Positions 1 to 8,909 of a DNA stretch of 13,611 nucleotides are shown here, piece by piece. The notes beneath the pieces were generated by a model that was not told where the DNA came from, ran no database searches, and was given only the letters and a program-made list of their open reading frames with translations. Position numbers and translations under genes: made by a program. The stretch spans positions 1 to 13,611 of the forward strand of contig WIDE01000288.1 of the NCBI GenBank assembly GCA_015039315.1, given 5' to 3'. The stretch's first letter is position 1. Every line of letters begins with the position of its first letter. Origin of the DNA: Clavulina sp. PMI_390 (lineage: Eukaryota > Basidiomycota > Agaricomycetes > Cantharellales > Hydnaceae).

Positions 1-533
1 AATATTCCGGTCCAATAATGACATTGTATTGATGGCGAAACAACGATTATACAAATATCGAGCCGTTCTGAAGCCTTGCACTAATAATCGAACAGAGTCA
101 ACGTCGCAAGGAATATGGATTTGCAACCAGGATAACACTGGCACCTCAATCAAACCAAGAACATCCGTATTGTTCCAGGAGGAGAAAAAAAATCAAACCA
201 AAGCTGTTATTGAGACAGCGAGGAGACGGATCGGCGTCGGTGCTAGAAGACGTAGAAACTGCTTTCCGTCGGTTGGGTGTTGAGAGTGTGTTGTTTTGGG
301 GTAGAGGATTGTGGGTTCGCGGAGACACGATGAAGGATGAAGAGAGCTTCACGCCCTTTTAAGCATCTGGTGACGCGAGCTCTACAATGTTGCCAACGCG
401 CGGACTCCTCATTGCAGCGTCTCTAGTGCAAGAGACGCCGGTTTTTTGACGCTAGTTTGTAAAAAGCCCCTTGGAGGCTGGTAGGTTGCTGTCGTCTATC
501 AGAGTAAGAAGTGCTCTATCTAGGAGACTAAGA
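1..533. other. No gene recognised
   Basis: Short frames only, none resembling the family or any domain I know. The first bases, AATATTCCGGTCCAATAATG, resemble AATATTACGGTCTAATTAGG of the TF1 3'-flank block (15 of 20 positions), so the left edge may touch another copy of that block; this is weak. Confidence 0.3.
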
Positions 534-881
534 TCAATTTAGAATCCTTTCGACCGTTCCAGTGACCTTGGTAAGGCCGATTGACGTACGATCTACACGA
601 AAGAATACAAGCGTAGGCGGGCGGTGCCGCAAGGACAAGCGACGCGGTGAACTGAAAGATCCAACCGCCAGCTCTTGCCGCAGCGGTTTGGGCAGCGGTT
701 TCTGAGGAGCGGGCGGTTCGTGGTGTATGCAGGCAGCCGTGCGGAATAGCTCTTGCAATTCCACAACCGCTGATATCATCGGACGGCACAAGTGCCAGCG
801 CTCATGGGCCACCACCATGAGGTAATCAATGCCTGGAGGTTCAGGATCGTAAGAAGTAAATATCAAATATACCCTCTTCAT
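534..881 (-). other. Unassigned open frame, 115 codons from an ATG
   Basis: The frame runs from ATG at 881 to a stop at 534-536. It contains DPEPPGIDYLMVVAHERWHL near its start and a Pro-rich middle. I recognise no domain. The ERWHLCRP stretch faintly recalls the R-x-W-C-x2-C part of the zinc exon, but nothing around it supports that. It may be chance or a fragment of another decayed copy. Confidence 0.15.
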
Positions 882-1451
882 CCTCGTAGCAAGTCGAGAG
901 GATACACTATTTCTCACGCTCGATCTCAGCACTCTCAATGAAGAAGTATCATAAAGGTGGAGGAATTGTATCCGCGTTCATCGTTAATTATCGATCGATA
1001 TGTCAATTTACTTAAAGAACCCTCGGGTCTCGGCACGGTCGGTGGCTGGGTTAGGGAGTGATAAGCTATAGATGCTGAGACTGTGCCTGGAGTGGAGGTC
1101 ACTATGGCCCCGCCGCCACATAGAAATTGGAAATAGTCTCGGCCCGCAAATGGCCTCCCCCGTATGGGTGGCAATGCCGAACCAATCACGTCTCATTGGC
1201 CGTCGACCATCTTTCAGTGAGTTGGAAGAGCGCTTTATTACAGCCTATAGGTGGTTTGGGAAGTGGATCCAAAATTTCCCTCCAAACAAGTACGAGAGAT
1301 GGCCATGGCACCATGACAAAGAGAGAGTTGATGTTACGTGCACAAGTGCCTACATATGCAAATCCATAGAAAGGGTGAAGATAGCATGAGTCGTCGAGAT
1401 AATTGGCGCATTATAGACAGAAATGCGGCAATTAGAGAAAAGTAGAAAATA
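882..1451. other. No gene recognised between psi-A and the left-hand open frame
   Basis: Several short frames exist on both strands, none with start context, introns or domains I can support. The region is downstream of psi-A in the coding direction. Confidence 0.3.
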
Positions 1452-2060
1452 CTAAATCGCAAGGCTGTCCGCTGGAGTGGAGACACCGTACATATGAAAG
1501 AGTTCTTAATAGCGACTAATGATCATAATTGCTCAGTTCTCAATAGATTAAGTGGCTGGGGAGCCATCAGCCGTCTGATAGATAACACCGAGCGTCTCAT
1601 TTTCTTGGATAGGCTCCGCGGCTTGAGGGGCGAAGAGCAATCCATAAATCATTTCTTCGCGGTCCGAAGAAGCAACGTGAGCGCATGGAGCACCAGAGTT
1701 TGCCGTCCCACGCGGTTCCGTATGATGAGATGAAGAAAGGCTCGCGTCTATCGGGGAATCCAAAAATGGAAGAAGTTGGCGCCAATGTGACATCGTTGGG
1801 GTGATCTTTCCAACTGGCGCAGCGGCGATCTCGGACATTTGAGCTTTTTGGCGGAGAATGAATCATTGCCCACAGTAGACGTCATTGTTGGAGTCAAATA
1901 AGTTGCCGCCGGCCGTTAATTCCTGTGCTGAGGTCAAGGAGACACGCAAGGAAGCTTTATTCTGGCAAGAGCCGCAATAGTATCGTCGGTCAGGATCCCC
2001 ATCGCCGCCTTTTCGCATCGCTAACCTTGGCCTCGTGGTGGGATTCACACTCCACACCCC
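1452..2060 (-). pseudogene. psi-A: decayed zinc-cluster paralogue downstream of TF1
   Basis: I see disconnected pieces in the same order as in TF1. At 2058-2026 the minus strand reads GVECESHHEAK followed by GTTAG, resembling the first cluster half GCFKCRERHK followed by GTAAG in TF2, with one Cys lost. A Cys-containing stretch, DRRYYCGSC, follows near 1990-1965. At about 1804-1770, PNDVTLAPTSSI recalls the VPPIEVTAPSPSP block, then the frame shifts. At 1616-1575, EPIQ then LGVI and DG match EPFQ, LGLI and TDG of TF1. At 1484-1455, VSTPADSLA matches VSPPRPSDTLA of TF1, directly before a stop. In-frame stops and at least one frameshift separate the pieces. Only about 580 nt lie between it and the TF1 stop, so the long N-terminal exon seems missing. 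Each match is short; the order and spacing make the case. Confidence 0.6.
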
Positions 2061-2333
2061 AGAAAGGCTTTGTTAGAGGGTCAAGCGAGAGATCAGGCGA
2101 GAATCTGAAACATTTTTAGATATCTTGAGGCTACCGTGGAAAAAACATATGAGAAATTTGTTGGTTAAGGTTGTGAGTATAGATTACATGTCGGCGAACA
2201 TGCGAGAAATCGATGCGCTTTGATGAGGTCAGAACGCCAATGCTCAAGCACAATCCAAGCCGAGTAATGTTGCCTCAACATCGTCATGATGTTATGATGG
2301 TTTGTTGTGTTGAAGGTAGGTGGATTCAGGAGA

Positions 2334-2412
2334 CGGAAAGAAGGCGCAATGTATGCAAAACAGAGAGCGGACACTCCGAAGAAAAAAAAAAAGCTATGAA
2401 AATATTACGGTC
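2334..2412 (-). repeat. Conserved 3'-flank block, copy after TF1
   Basis: On the plus strand it begins GGAAAGAAGGCGCAATGTATG and, 57 nt after the GCGCAATG, has AATATTACGGT. The same pair occurs with identical 57-nt spacing after TF3 and with 49-nt spacing after TF2. GCGCAATG lies about 294 nt beyond the TF1 stop. It may be part of the 3' untranslated or termination region. A long A run (T run on the coding strand) lies between the two motifs. Confidence 0.55.
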
Positions 2413-2637
2413 TAATTAGGGAACCAAGCCAACAAGGAAGTAAACGACAAAAGGAGGAAAAATTAAAGGTTGTTTGGCGTCTAAGTAATCCACAAACACA
2501 AATTTGCGTGCGGAGCAGCAGCATTAGTTGGCAAAATAGTCCCATAGGGATTATGTGGAGAAAGAAGTAAAATGACCGGGTGCGATATAAAACAAATTAG
2601 CAAAATTTTTGTCATCAGATATTGAACCAGTGCAAAA

Positions 2638-5090
2638 TTATGCTGATGGGAAGCGACGGCCCAAACTAGAATGAAGTAGCGTCTCCCAAACCTCATCAAA
2701 AAGCTCCTGTGATCCCTGGGAATTGGCTTGAGCCATTATATCATGCAACAGTGAGTCCTCGTCAGTAGATGAGATATCCTGTAGCTGAGCAAAGGGGGCG
2801 AGCGTGTCAGAAGGCCGAGGGGGGGAAACAGAGGGAACAGCGGCGGTATTGGCAACATCAACATGCATTACAGGCCAGGATTGGTCCCAGTTAAGCATGG
2901 TTCCGCGATCGTGCGAAGATCCCGCGGTACCGTCTGTGTCCGGCCCCATGATAAGCCCGAGACCCACTGTTTGAAAAGGTTCGGTATCGGGCGGGATATG
3001 GGGTGAAGGGGGACATAAGGAATCGGCTGCTGTTGATGAATCCCAAGACCCTGCAGGGGAAACTGTGGGGGCTGTACTCTGCCAAGAAAGCGTGGAAGCG
3101 GGGGTGGATGGTTGTGATAGAGTTGCATAGAAGGTGGGTGTGCTGTGCTGCTTAGGAGTAAGTGGATCTTGGATGGGTGATGGAGATGGGGCCGTGACCT
3201 CAATAGGAGGGACTGTTGGGTGAGGCGCGAGATGAGGGTACTCAGGAGGCGGAGATCGTTGGCGCGGCACGGCTGTAGCTGGTAAACTACTCCGTCCGGT
3301 CGTACCTTCCGGAGTACATTGGTACGCCTTGGACTTGCCGCTATGAGTGCTCTGCGCAGCTGTCTCCAAGAGACCCACAAACTTCTCCTTCTTCGTGCTT
3401 GGGTACTTCATTTCCGGAGGTTTAGGGTCTCCCTAGAATGCGGGTCAAGTGATTAAAACCACCTTTAGATATGCGCCTGACGTCGGAGACTCACATAGCC
3501 TTGTAGACATTTAAGTTTCAGCCTCCGGCATTCTGAGCACCAACGTCGCACATCTAGTCCCAAAGGACATTTCTAGTAACATTTATCAGCCAGGATTCCA
3601 GCTCTTGATGGCTTCTAGCCCTTGCCTTTCGACGACTTCTGCATGTGAGGCACCCACTGTTTGTTTTTTCCTTGCCCCTACCTCTAGTCTGGCGCTGAGG
3701 CTGGCTGCTAGGGTGGGGCGCAACATCTGATCCTCTGGATGTTCCCTGTGCATCAAAACCTTTGCCCCTTGAACCGGTCGACGATCCTTGACCTTCTTCT
3801 GAGCAGGAGATGCGACGCCTCTTAAGACGTTCATGTTCCTGAGGGCCATCAGTTTGGGCGAGCGATCGGCGAGGAGAACGTGGTGGTGATAGAGGCGGGT
3901 GAAACGTCCAATCACGGAGATTCGGATTACAAGTGCGATGATGGGGGACTGCTGGGGGAAGTTGTAAGGCGTCTCCCGCACTGGATGGTGTTACACGCCT
4001 CTCGGATTGCGAAGCCTGCTCCTGATGCGCCTCGTGATGACTGAGGGCGGCTGGACTCCGCGATGTGGCATGCAGGGAGATGGGGGACAGCATCGAAGAT
4101 GAACTGCCTTCCCTGGCTGGGCGTCCGCTAGGCTCTCGATCCAGCAGAAGCGGAGAGTTGGCGGGTAGGCTCCTCAAGGATGCCATATAGCCCCGTTCGG
4201 TTTGACGAAGGCGGTCTCGACCACCTAGTGCGGCAGAATTGTGGCGACGATGTTGGCGAGATGGAGCATGAAGCGATATGGCTTGGGGGGTATGATGAAG
4301 CAGTGTTGTCACCCTGGTAGGTTGATCCACCAATGGCGTAGTCTCCATAGTTGGGTGCAATAGGGTATCAAAATTTGAATGATTATACGCTGGGTGATAT
4401 GCGACCGCCATCGTAGATGACTCATGCCATGTCCCGGGCCACAGAGTACCAGCACGAGAAGCATCACCAGTGGTCCCATCAAGTGTTGGACGGTAGGGAA
4501 ATGAAGCGGCTAGTGGCGTCGGACCAGTGGGCGTTGGGGAATTGAGCAGGCTCGAGCTCGAGGAAGGGTTTATTGTAATAAAGGTGTCTAGGCGGCCGCC
4601 TGGACCGCTGTACATTCTGGGATCGGCAGGGGGAGGAAACACGTTTTGCAGCTGCGGTGGAGAGGGTTGTATGCTTGAGGCTGGTGCTACCGAGTCCGTG
4701 GGGTCCACGGAGTAATGGCCAGCGACAAGTGAATCAACCTGCACGTGGATCGGCGTCCGGGATCGTGAACCCATGGTGCGAAGCACATGTTCGGAATCCC
4801 AATTATCGTGATTAAATTGGTGAGAGGAATGGGAACGAGAGCGGTGGGAGCCCCGACGGCTGTCCTGGATGAGAGGGCCCAATTGGGGGGGGACTGGTTG
4901 GGGAATTCGGCTGTTCGTTGATGGGCCAGGCTAAGCAGTGGTACGAGCCAAAAGCTAAGTCAGTTGAGTTGAGCAGACAACGAAAGTTATAAGGCTATAC
5001 CATCGATGCCTGCGAGAGAGTGGGCAAGTGAAAAGCCTCATGAGGCGCGTTTGGATGGCCTGGGGAGCGACGATCTTGTGAGGAACTCAT
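2638..5090 (-). CDS. TF1: Zn(II)2Cys6 zinc-cluster transcription-factor-like protein, 755 aa, four exons
   Basis: Predicted nuclear DNA-binding regulator; target genes unknown. Exons read on the minus strand: 5090-5001, 4930-3626, 3572-3495, 3432-2638 (stop TAA). Introns are 70, 53 and 62 nt, all phase 0. Joined this way, the zinc cluster is complete: Cys457, 460, 467, 477, 480 and 487, giving C-x2-C-x6-C-x9-C-x2-C-x6-C, with Trp476 before the fourth Cys and GY after the last. Residues 31-455 are Ser/Pro/His-rich low complexity, with a basic RLKRRR nuclear-localisation-like patch before the cluster. After it come a basic stretch (KYPSTKKEK), a VPPIEVTAPSPSP block, a GLGLI block and an acidic tail with FDEVWETLL. 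I see no fungal-specific transcription-factor domain and no membrane segment. The start was chosen because the ATG at 5090 follows a pyrimidine-rich leader and gives a 30-residue first exon matching TF2 in length and in its QD at positions 5-6. The intron inside the zinc cluster begins with GC. The family is secure; the exact start and first intron are less so. Confidence 0.85.
3573..3625 (-). other. GC-AG intron inside the zinc cluster of TF1
   Basis: The donor reads AAG then GCAAGG and the acceptor reads TTACTAG, with a branch-like CTGAT near the 3' end; the length is 53 nt. Removing it restores the cluster in frame. TF2 has a standard GTAAGT donor after the same Lys codon. GC donors are a known minor class that usually has strong flanking complementarity, as here. 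Confidence 0.8.
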
Positions 5091-5235
5091 GAACGAGGGA
5101 GAAAAGAAGCGGAGAGAGGGCGGCTGAGAGCGCGGTGTGCGTAACGAGGGCAAGACGTGAACAGAAAGTAGATGGTGGTAGAAGGGAAGGGGGAGGAAAT
5201 AGAAGGGAAAGAGAGTTAGAAAGGATCGGAGGTTC
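5091..5235 (-). promoter_or_regulatory. Pyrimidine-rich leader of TF1
   Basis: On the coding strand this stretch directly before the ATG is dominated by C and T runs, as is common around fungal transcription starts and 5' leaders. No clear TATA box was seen. It supports the chosen start at 5090. The limits are approximate. Confidence 0.5.
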
Positions 5236-6291
5236 CCTATGCCTTCTGCAGCCGCGTGGTCTTGTGGAGAATGAGAGAGGAAACGCGATTTTGAACAAAC
5301 CGCCGGGCCCAGGGATGAATCGCCGAACGAGGCCCTTGTTCGCAAGTTGTTCTACCAAGGTTCGTATGAATCGATCTGACGAAGTGTTCCACTAATATTA
5401 TGCTGGAGCAATCAGGTTTTTTGGGAGCCATTCAAAGGGCGTTTCAGAAAGAACCGCATCACCGAGAGCCATCAGTGCGAGTTAACCCACATAAGTTGTC
5501 AGTGGTGTGATGGAATTACCCTACTTGGCAAGCACATCCGTGTCCGATCGGATTAACCGGACTGCTTGTTTTGAGGATGGCGTTTGGATCATTCGATGAC
5601 GTACTGTTGTCACGTTGGTATACCGAATTTGACATTGCAAATTAATGCTTCACGCAGAGCCTCAAACCCTTGAAAACGTGACGGTCGAGGAAGGGCGGCA
5701 GAACAGCCCATAATTTATATGATTAAAACGGGCACCACAGAGGTGGTATGAGGGCCATCAGGAGGGGGACGAGACCACCAAGTCCCAGATGCAAGCTAAA
5801 AACAGATCAAATGAGCTCTGATTGGTGGAGTGGGGTAGGAAGCGAGGAGCGAGGTCGATAACATGAGAATAGTATTTATACCTCTGGTATTCGAATTCAC
5901 CTCGGTGGTGATCACCGCATGATGAGCTCCAATACGTTTCTCGACGAGGGAAAACTTTATTTGCGACATGGGGTTATGATTTTCCCCGCACCGGTGATAA
6001 GAGGCCTGCTTCCCCAGTCGCGGGATTGCTCAAAAATCCCCTTTCTTCACCAGCGTTCCGGCACAGAGGATATATAGCCTAACGAGTGAGATATGGCGCC
6101 CCCAGTCTGATGTCGTTTGATTGAGAGCACTCAACCTGTCTGGCACAAAGGCAGGCCGAAACCACAAAAAAGGCTACTTTCGGCCGGTAATTAAGCAATC
6201 CGAACGTGATGGGGCAGATCTTCCAAGAAGATAGTGGCCGTTGACAGTTTGGTTCAATCATAAGGTGCTGGCAGATCAAATCGACCAATAT
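5236..6291. other. Upstream region of TF1, no gene recognised
   Basis: About 1 kb between the TF1 leader and psi-D. Apart from the CCGATCGG palindrome I see no coding exon, tRNA or repeat. It presumably includes the TF1 promoter. Confidence 0.35.
5544..5551. promoter_or_regulatory. CCGATCGG palindrome upstream of TF1
   Basis: Self-complementary CCGATCGG, about 450 nt upstream of the TF1 start codon. Zinc-cluster proteins of this class typically bind paired CGG/CCG triplets, so it is a possible site for a family member. The same octamer recurs at 8143-8150. Binding is inference only. Confidence 0.25.
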
Positions 6292-6615
6292 TCCTGTCGA
6301 GGAGTGAGTAGGGACTTGAGAGAAAGCTGCCTGATGAAGGAGAGCAGCTTTTTATGCTAGGTGAGTGTTGGATTTCTACGGGCGGGACACCTGAGCGCAG
6401 GGATAGAAGCAACCTTATGCCAGCTGTACTGATTGTGACTAAGCCCTCAGTCACCTGTCACCCATTCAGGTCTGGTCACGGCAACTAAATGGTAACTCGC
6501 GAGTGAACACAACAGGGCATCGTTCTGGGCCTTGTGGCTTTCGACAATTATATCCCTAAGTGTATATAGCCAGTTGGGCATTCAATTGATTGCAAAGCTT
6601 GTTACTTTCAGCCTC
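6292..6615 (-). pseudogene. psi-D: short decayed zinc-cluster paralogue
   Basis: A relic of the zinc exon is recognisable at 6615-6566. GAGGCTG (R-G-W region) is followed 24 nt later by TGAATGCCC and then by GGCTAT; TF2 has GAGGCTG, 27 nt, TGAATGCCC and GGTTAT. In one frame this reads IECPTGY against HECPGGY in TF2. About 180 nt further on, GVPPVEIQHSPS (6391-6356) matches the VPPIEVTAPSPS block of the final exon, and after a frame change AAFSQVPTHSST (6330-6295) matches ATLSQPSTPAST of TF1. The spacing from zinc exon to VPP is about 110 nt shorter than in TF2. Stops interrupt every frame and the fourth Cys is lost, so it should not be functional. The next relic ends only about 260 nt upstream, so most of the N-terminal exon is absent. 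Confidence 0.6.
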
Positions 6616-6874
6616 AAAAACTAAACAGGAGACAACTACTGCATGGCCTGTACATTGAGGGTTCTCAGGTCCGTTATTTTTACCGGACAATTTATTGATA
6701 TTAGATAAAATGAAGGACATTTCTTAGAGGTGACAAGCTAATGAGCAATTGACAAACAAAGTATAGCCTAAAGCGGAGCACAAGTGCAAATCAGTTAGAC
6801 GCCAGGCGACAAAGAGGTAGGAATGAAAAACTAGCATAAAAAATAACAAAAGAAGCATTATTAAACGAGGTAGA

Positions 6875-7637
6875 TCAGGGTACGAGGTCAAATTGGTGGA
6901 AGGGAGAACCAAAGTCAAACGGCGGAGGTGAGGGTCTATCCCGAGATTTCGAAGGGTCATTTTCAATAACCAGACCACGAAGGGATATGCCGTCATCCCT
7001 CAAATATACGCCAGATCGCAGGTATTCACGTGTTAAGTCCAGTACCCGAGCCGACGGCGCTTCGTCCCTCTCGCCGAGAGCTTGGTAAGACGGGGAGAGA
7101 TCAAGACTGGATTGGTGGGGATGCTCTAGGGAGCGCTGCGGATGACATCAAAACCGAGCTCGGCCTCGAAGCTGATGGATTTCGGGTATACGGAGGGGAA
7201 GAGCGGGCAGAGAGCGAAGATGTCAGAAAACCTTTACGTACAAGCAATATCAGGCGACGAAACCGCAATTTCAAGAGGAGGTATCAGTGGTTGGGACGTG
7301 GGACGTGGAAATGGCCAAGGCAAGCGATTTGGAGCTTTGGAGCGCTGCCTGACATCATCGAACTGTTGATGGTGATTCGTCTCGCAAGGCTCTAGCGAAT
7401 ACGAGCGTCCCTAGTACCTGGCCTCATCCGCTGTCCAGACTTGCCCTTGCGCTTTGTGAGCGTTTCTTGCTCCCGAACTTCCGGATTGATTGGATATTTG
7501 AATAGTGAGCTAAAGGGTACCGGTTGTGTGCGCGTGTGCGTGTTTAGCACATGGCGTCTTTTCCACATAATCTTGATTTGCATTTATACTGGGACAACTC
7601 TGATCCACCCGCGCGTCAATGGTGCGAGATAACTCTC
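6875..7637 (-). pseudogene. psi-B: decayed TF2-like zinc-cluster paralogue
   Basis: This is the clearest relic and is closest to TF2. A degenerate zinc exon lies at about 7637-7567: RGW is kept at 7613-7605, the Cys codons are mostly lost, and it ends in TTATGTG, the TF2 exon-intron junction. The distance from that GTG to the TKRKGKSGQR segment (7457) is 109 nt; in TF2 the equivalent distance to TVKRK is 108. Then TSQPLIPPLEI (7299-7267) matches ASQPLVPPIAV. After a stop at 7236-7234 and a frame change, GFLTSSLSA (7232-7206) matches GFETSSLSA. After another frame change a frame open for about 90 codons ends with SPPPFDFGSPF and TGA at 6877-6875, recalling the TF2 terminus PPLDFSPSF. Multiple frameshifts and lost zinc ligands mark it as a pseudogene. 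I found no convincing N-terminal exon upstream. Confidence 0.7.
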
Positions 7638-7643
7638 AGGGTC

Positions 7644-7664
7644 GATTCGGATTCAGGCCGAATC
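7644..7664. promoter_or_regulatory. Inverted repeat GATTCGG-N7-CCGAATC
   Basis: Two perfect 7-nt arms around a 7-nt spacer place CGG and CCG in the inverted arrangement typical of dimeric zinc-cluster binding sites. It sits at the 5' edge of the psi-B zinc-exon relic. It could also be a simple hairpin. Function is inferred from form only. Confidence 0.25.
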
Positions 7665-8654
7665 CATCACCAGCACAGGGGCAATAAATGTTGTTGTCAA
7701 AAAGGGGACGAAACGGTTAGCCGAGGAGAAATCGGTTCAAAACGTGTGGGGCCGCAACGTTGCAAAATGACGCACTGAGGATTTTCACATATCAAGCGAA
7801 CTCACGAGTCATAGCAGAGCATTCAGACAATTGTTGAATCATATATCCGCCTTTACGTCAGCGTGGGGCCTCAGCACAGGTTGACAAGGGTCGGGCACCC
7901 CGAGAGGTATTAAGACCGCTTTTGAGGCTATCTCACTGCTCTGAAAAGACATCTCCAGTGGCGATAGCCGGGGTTGAATCTATGCCTAGCATCCCATCAC
8001 CGCCTCGTTCAAGTCGCCCACGTGAGCATCGTGATACAAAACCAATATTAACATGTTTGGTGTGTTGTGGTCTCAAATACATCGCGCCATGGAGGTCATC
8101 CGATAAGGACGAAGCGCTTTCTCAGGTGCTTCAATTGGGATTCCGATCGGGATTTGGAATTATTCATCGAGACAATCACGTTGGAGGAAAGATGATGAGG
8201 GCAGCCTGACGTGCAGGTTGTGCCAAGGAATACCACCTTTTGGTAGGGCATGCCTTGATATCCGAAGCGCTGATCCTATGGCGGGGGGGAACAGTGAAAA
8301 GAGAACGGTCTACTGGCGCGTGCTCGTTGTAGGCCGCTACTAAACTCAGTGTGAGGCGGTTTGGCCTGATGACTGGAAAAGGTGGAATATTCCGGGTCGC
8401 GGGACTGGTCGCCTGTTATTAGTATTGGCGGTAACGGATCGCTGCTCCCTTTCTCGCATTCCATCGCTTTTATCAATGGCGGTTTATCTTCTTCTCAAAT
8501 ACTTTTTGAATTTGCAGGCGATCCATACATTTTGCGACACTCGTTACCCAGCAGCGAGCGGTTATATTTGCAGTAGAAACGCAGACCTTGCAAACCCACT
8601 TTGATTGATATTATGGGAGAAAAGCCGAAATTGGTTGGCAACCAACGTAAAATC
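7665..8654. other. Spacer between psi-B and the TF2 3' flank, no gene recognised
   Basis: The N-terminal exon of psi-B would be expected here but no YSGPGG, basic patch or other family landmark is convincing. Open frames on both strands are under 100 codons and lack recognisable domains. Confidence 0.3.
8143..8150. promoter_or_regulatory. Second CCGATCGG palindrome
   Basis: Same octamer as at 5544-5551, flanked by T on the left and G on the right. It lies between psi-B and TF2, beyond the 3' end of TF2 and upstream of the psi-B relic. It could be a leftover promoter site of the gene that became psi-B, or chance. Confidence 0.2.
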
Positions 8655-8722
8655 GATGTCAGCGCAATGTATGTAGGACAAAGAGCTGAGCTACAATGAA
8701 GGCATCCAAGAATATTACAGAA
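8655..8722 (-). repeat. Conserved 3'-flank block, copy after TF2
   Basis: The plus strand carries GCGCAATGTATG at 8662 and AATATTACAG at 8711, matching the blocks after TF1 and TF3. It lies about 248 nt beyond the TF2 stop. It is the most diverged of the three, in line with TF2 being the more distant paralogue. Confidence 0.45.
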
Positions 8723-8909
8723 TAATTAAGGTATTCCAGAAAATGTGCACATTTATTTCTCAATGAATGATGCTCAAAAGAATATGAACTAATGTTGAAA
8801 GCGATAGTGGAGCATGCATAAACACAATTGGGAAGTGAAAAGCCGAATAATCACCTGACATAGCAGAAGGATATCGATCTGTTTATACTAGTCGATGGAG
8901 AGTATGACA

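Noticed and set aside
4931..4955. Alternative acceptor for TF1 intron 1 at ACTTAG (4955)
   Set aside because: It leads to an in-frame TAG before the long exon; the acceptor at 4931 keeps the frame open.
4995..5345. Longer N-terminal extension of TF1 beginning upstream of 5090
   Set aside because: The extension is the translated pyrimidine-rich leader; the ATG at 5090 gives a 30-residue first exon matching TF2.
7030..7395. Plus-strand open frame of 121 codons
   Set aside because: It lies antisense to the psi-B relic and has no recognisable domain; the minus-strand matches to TF2 explain the region better.
7730..7745. GGTTCAAAA, resembling part of a tRNA B box
   Set aside because: No matching A box, acceptor stem or anticodon arm at suitable distances on either strand.
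7922..8209. Plus-strand frame of 95 codons containing PSPPRSSRPREHRDTKP and a C-x2-C pair
   Set aside because: It faintly resembles the region before the TF1 zinc cluster, but it is on the opposite strand, lacks the remaining ligands and has no supporting context.
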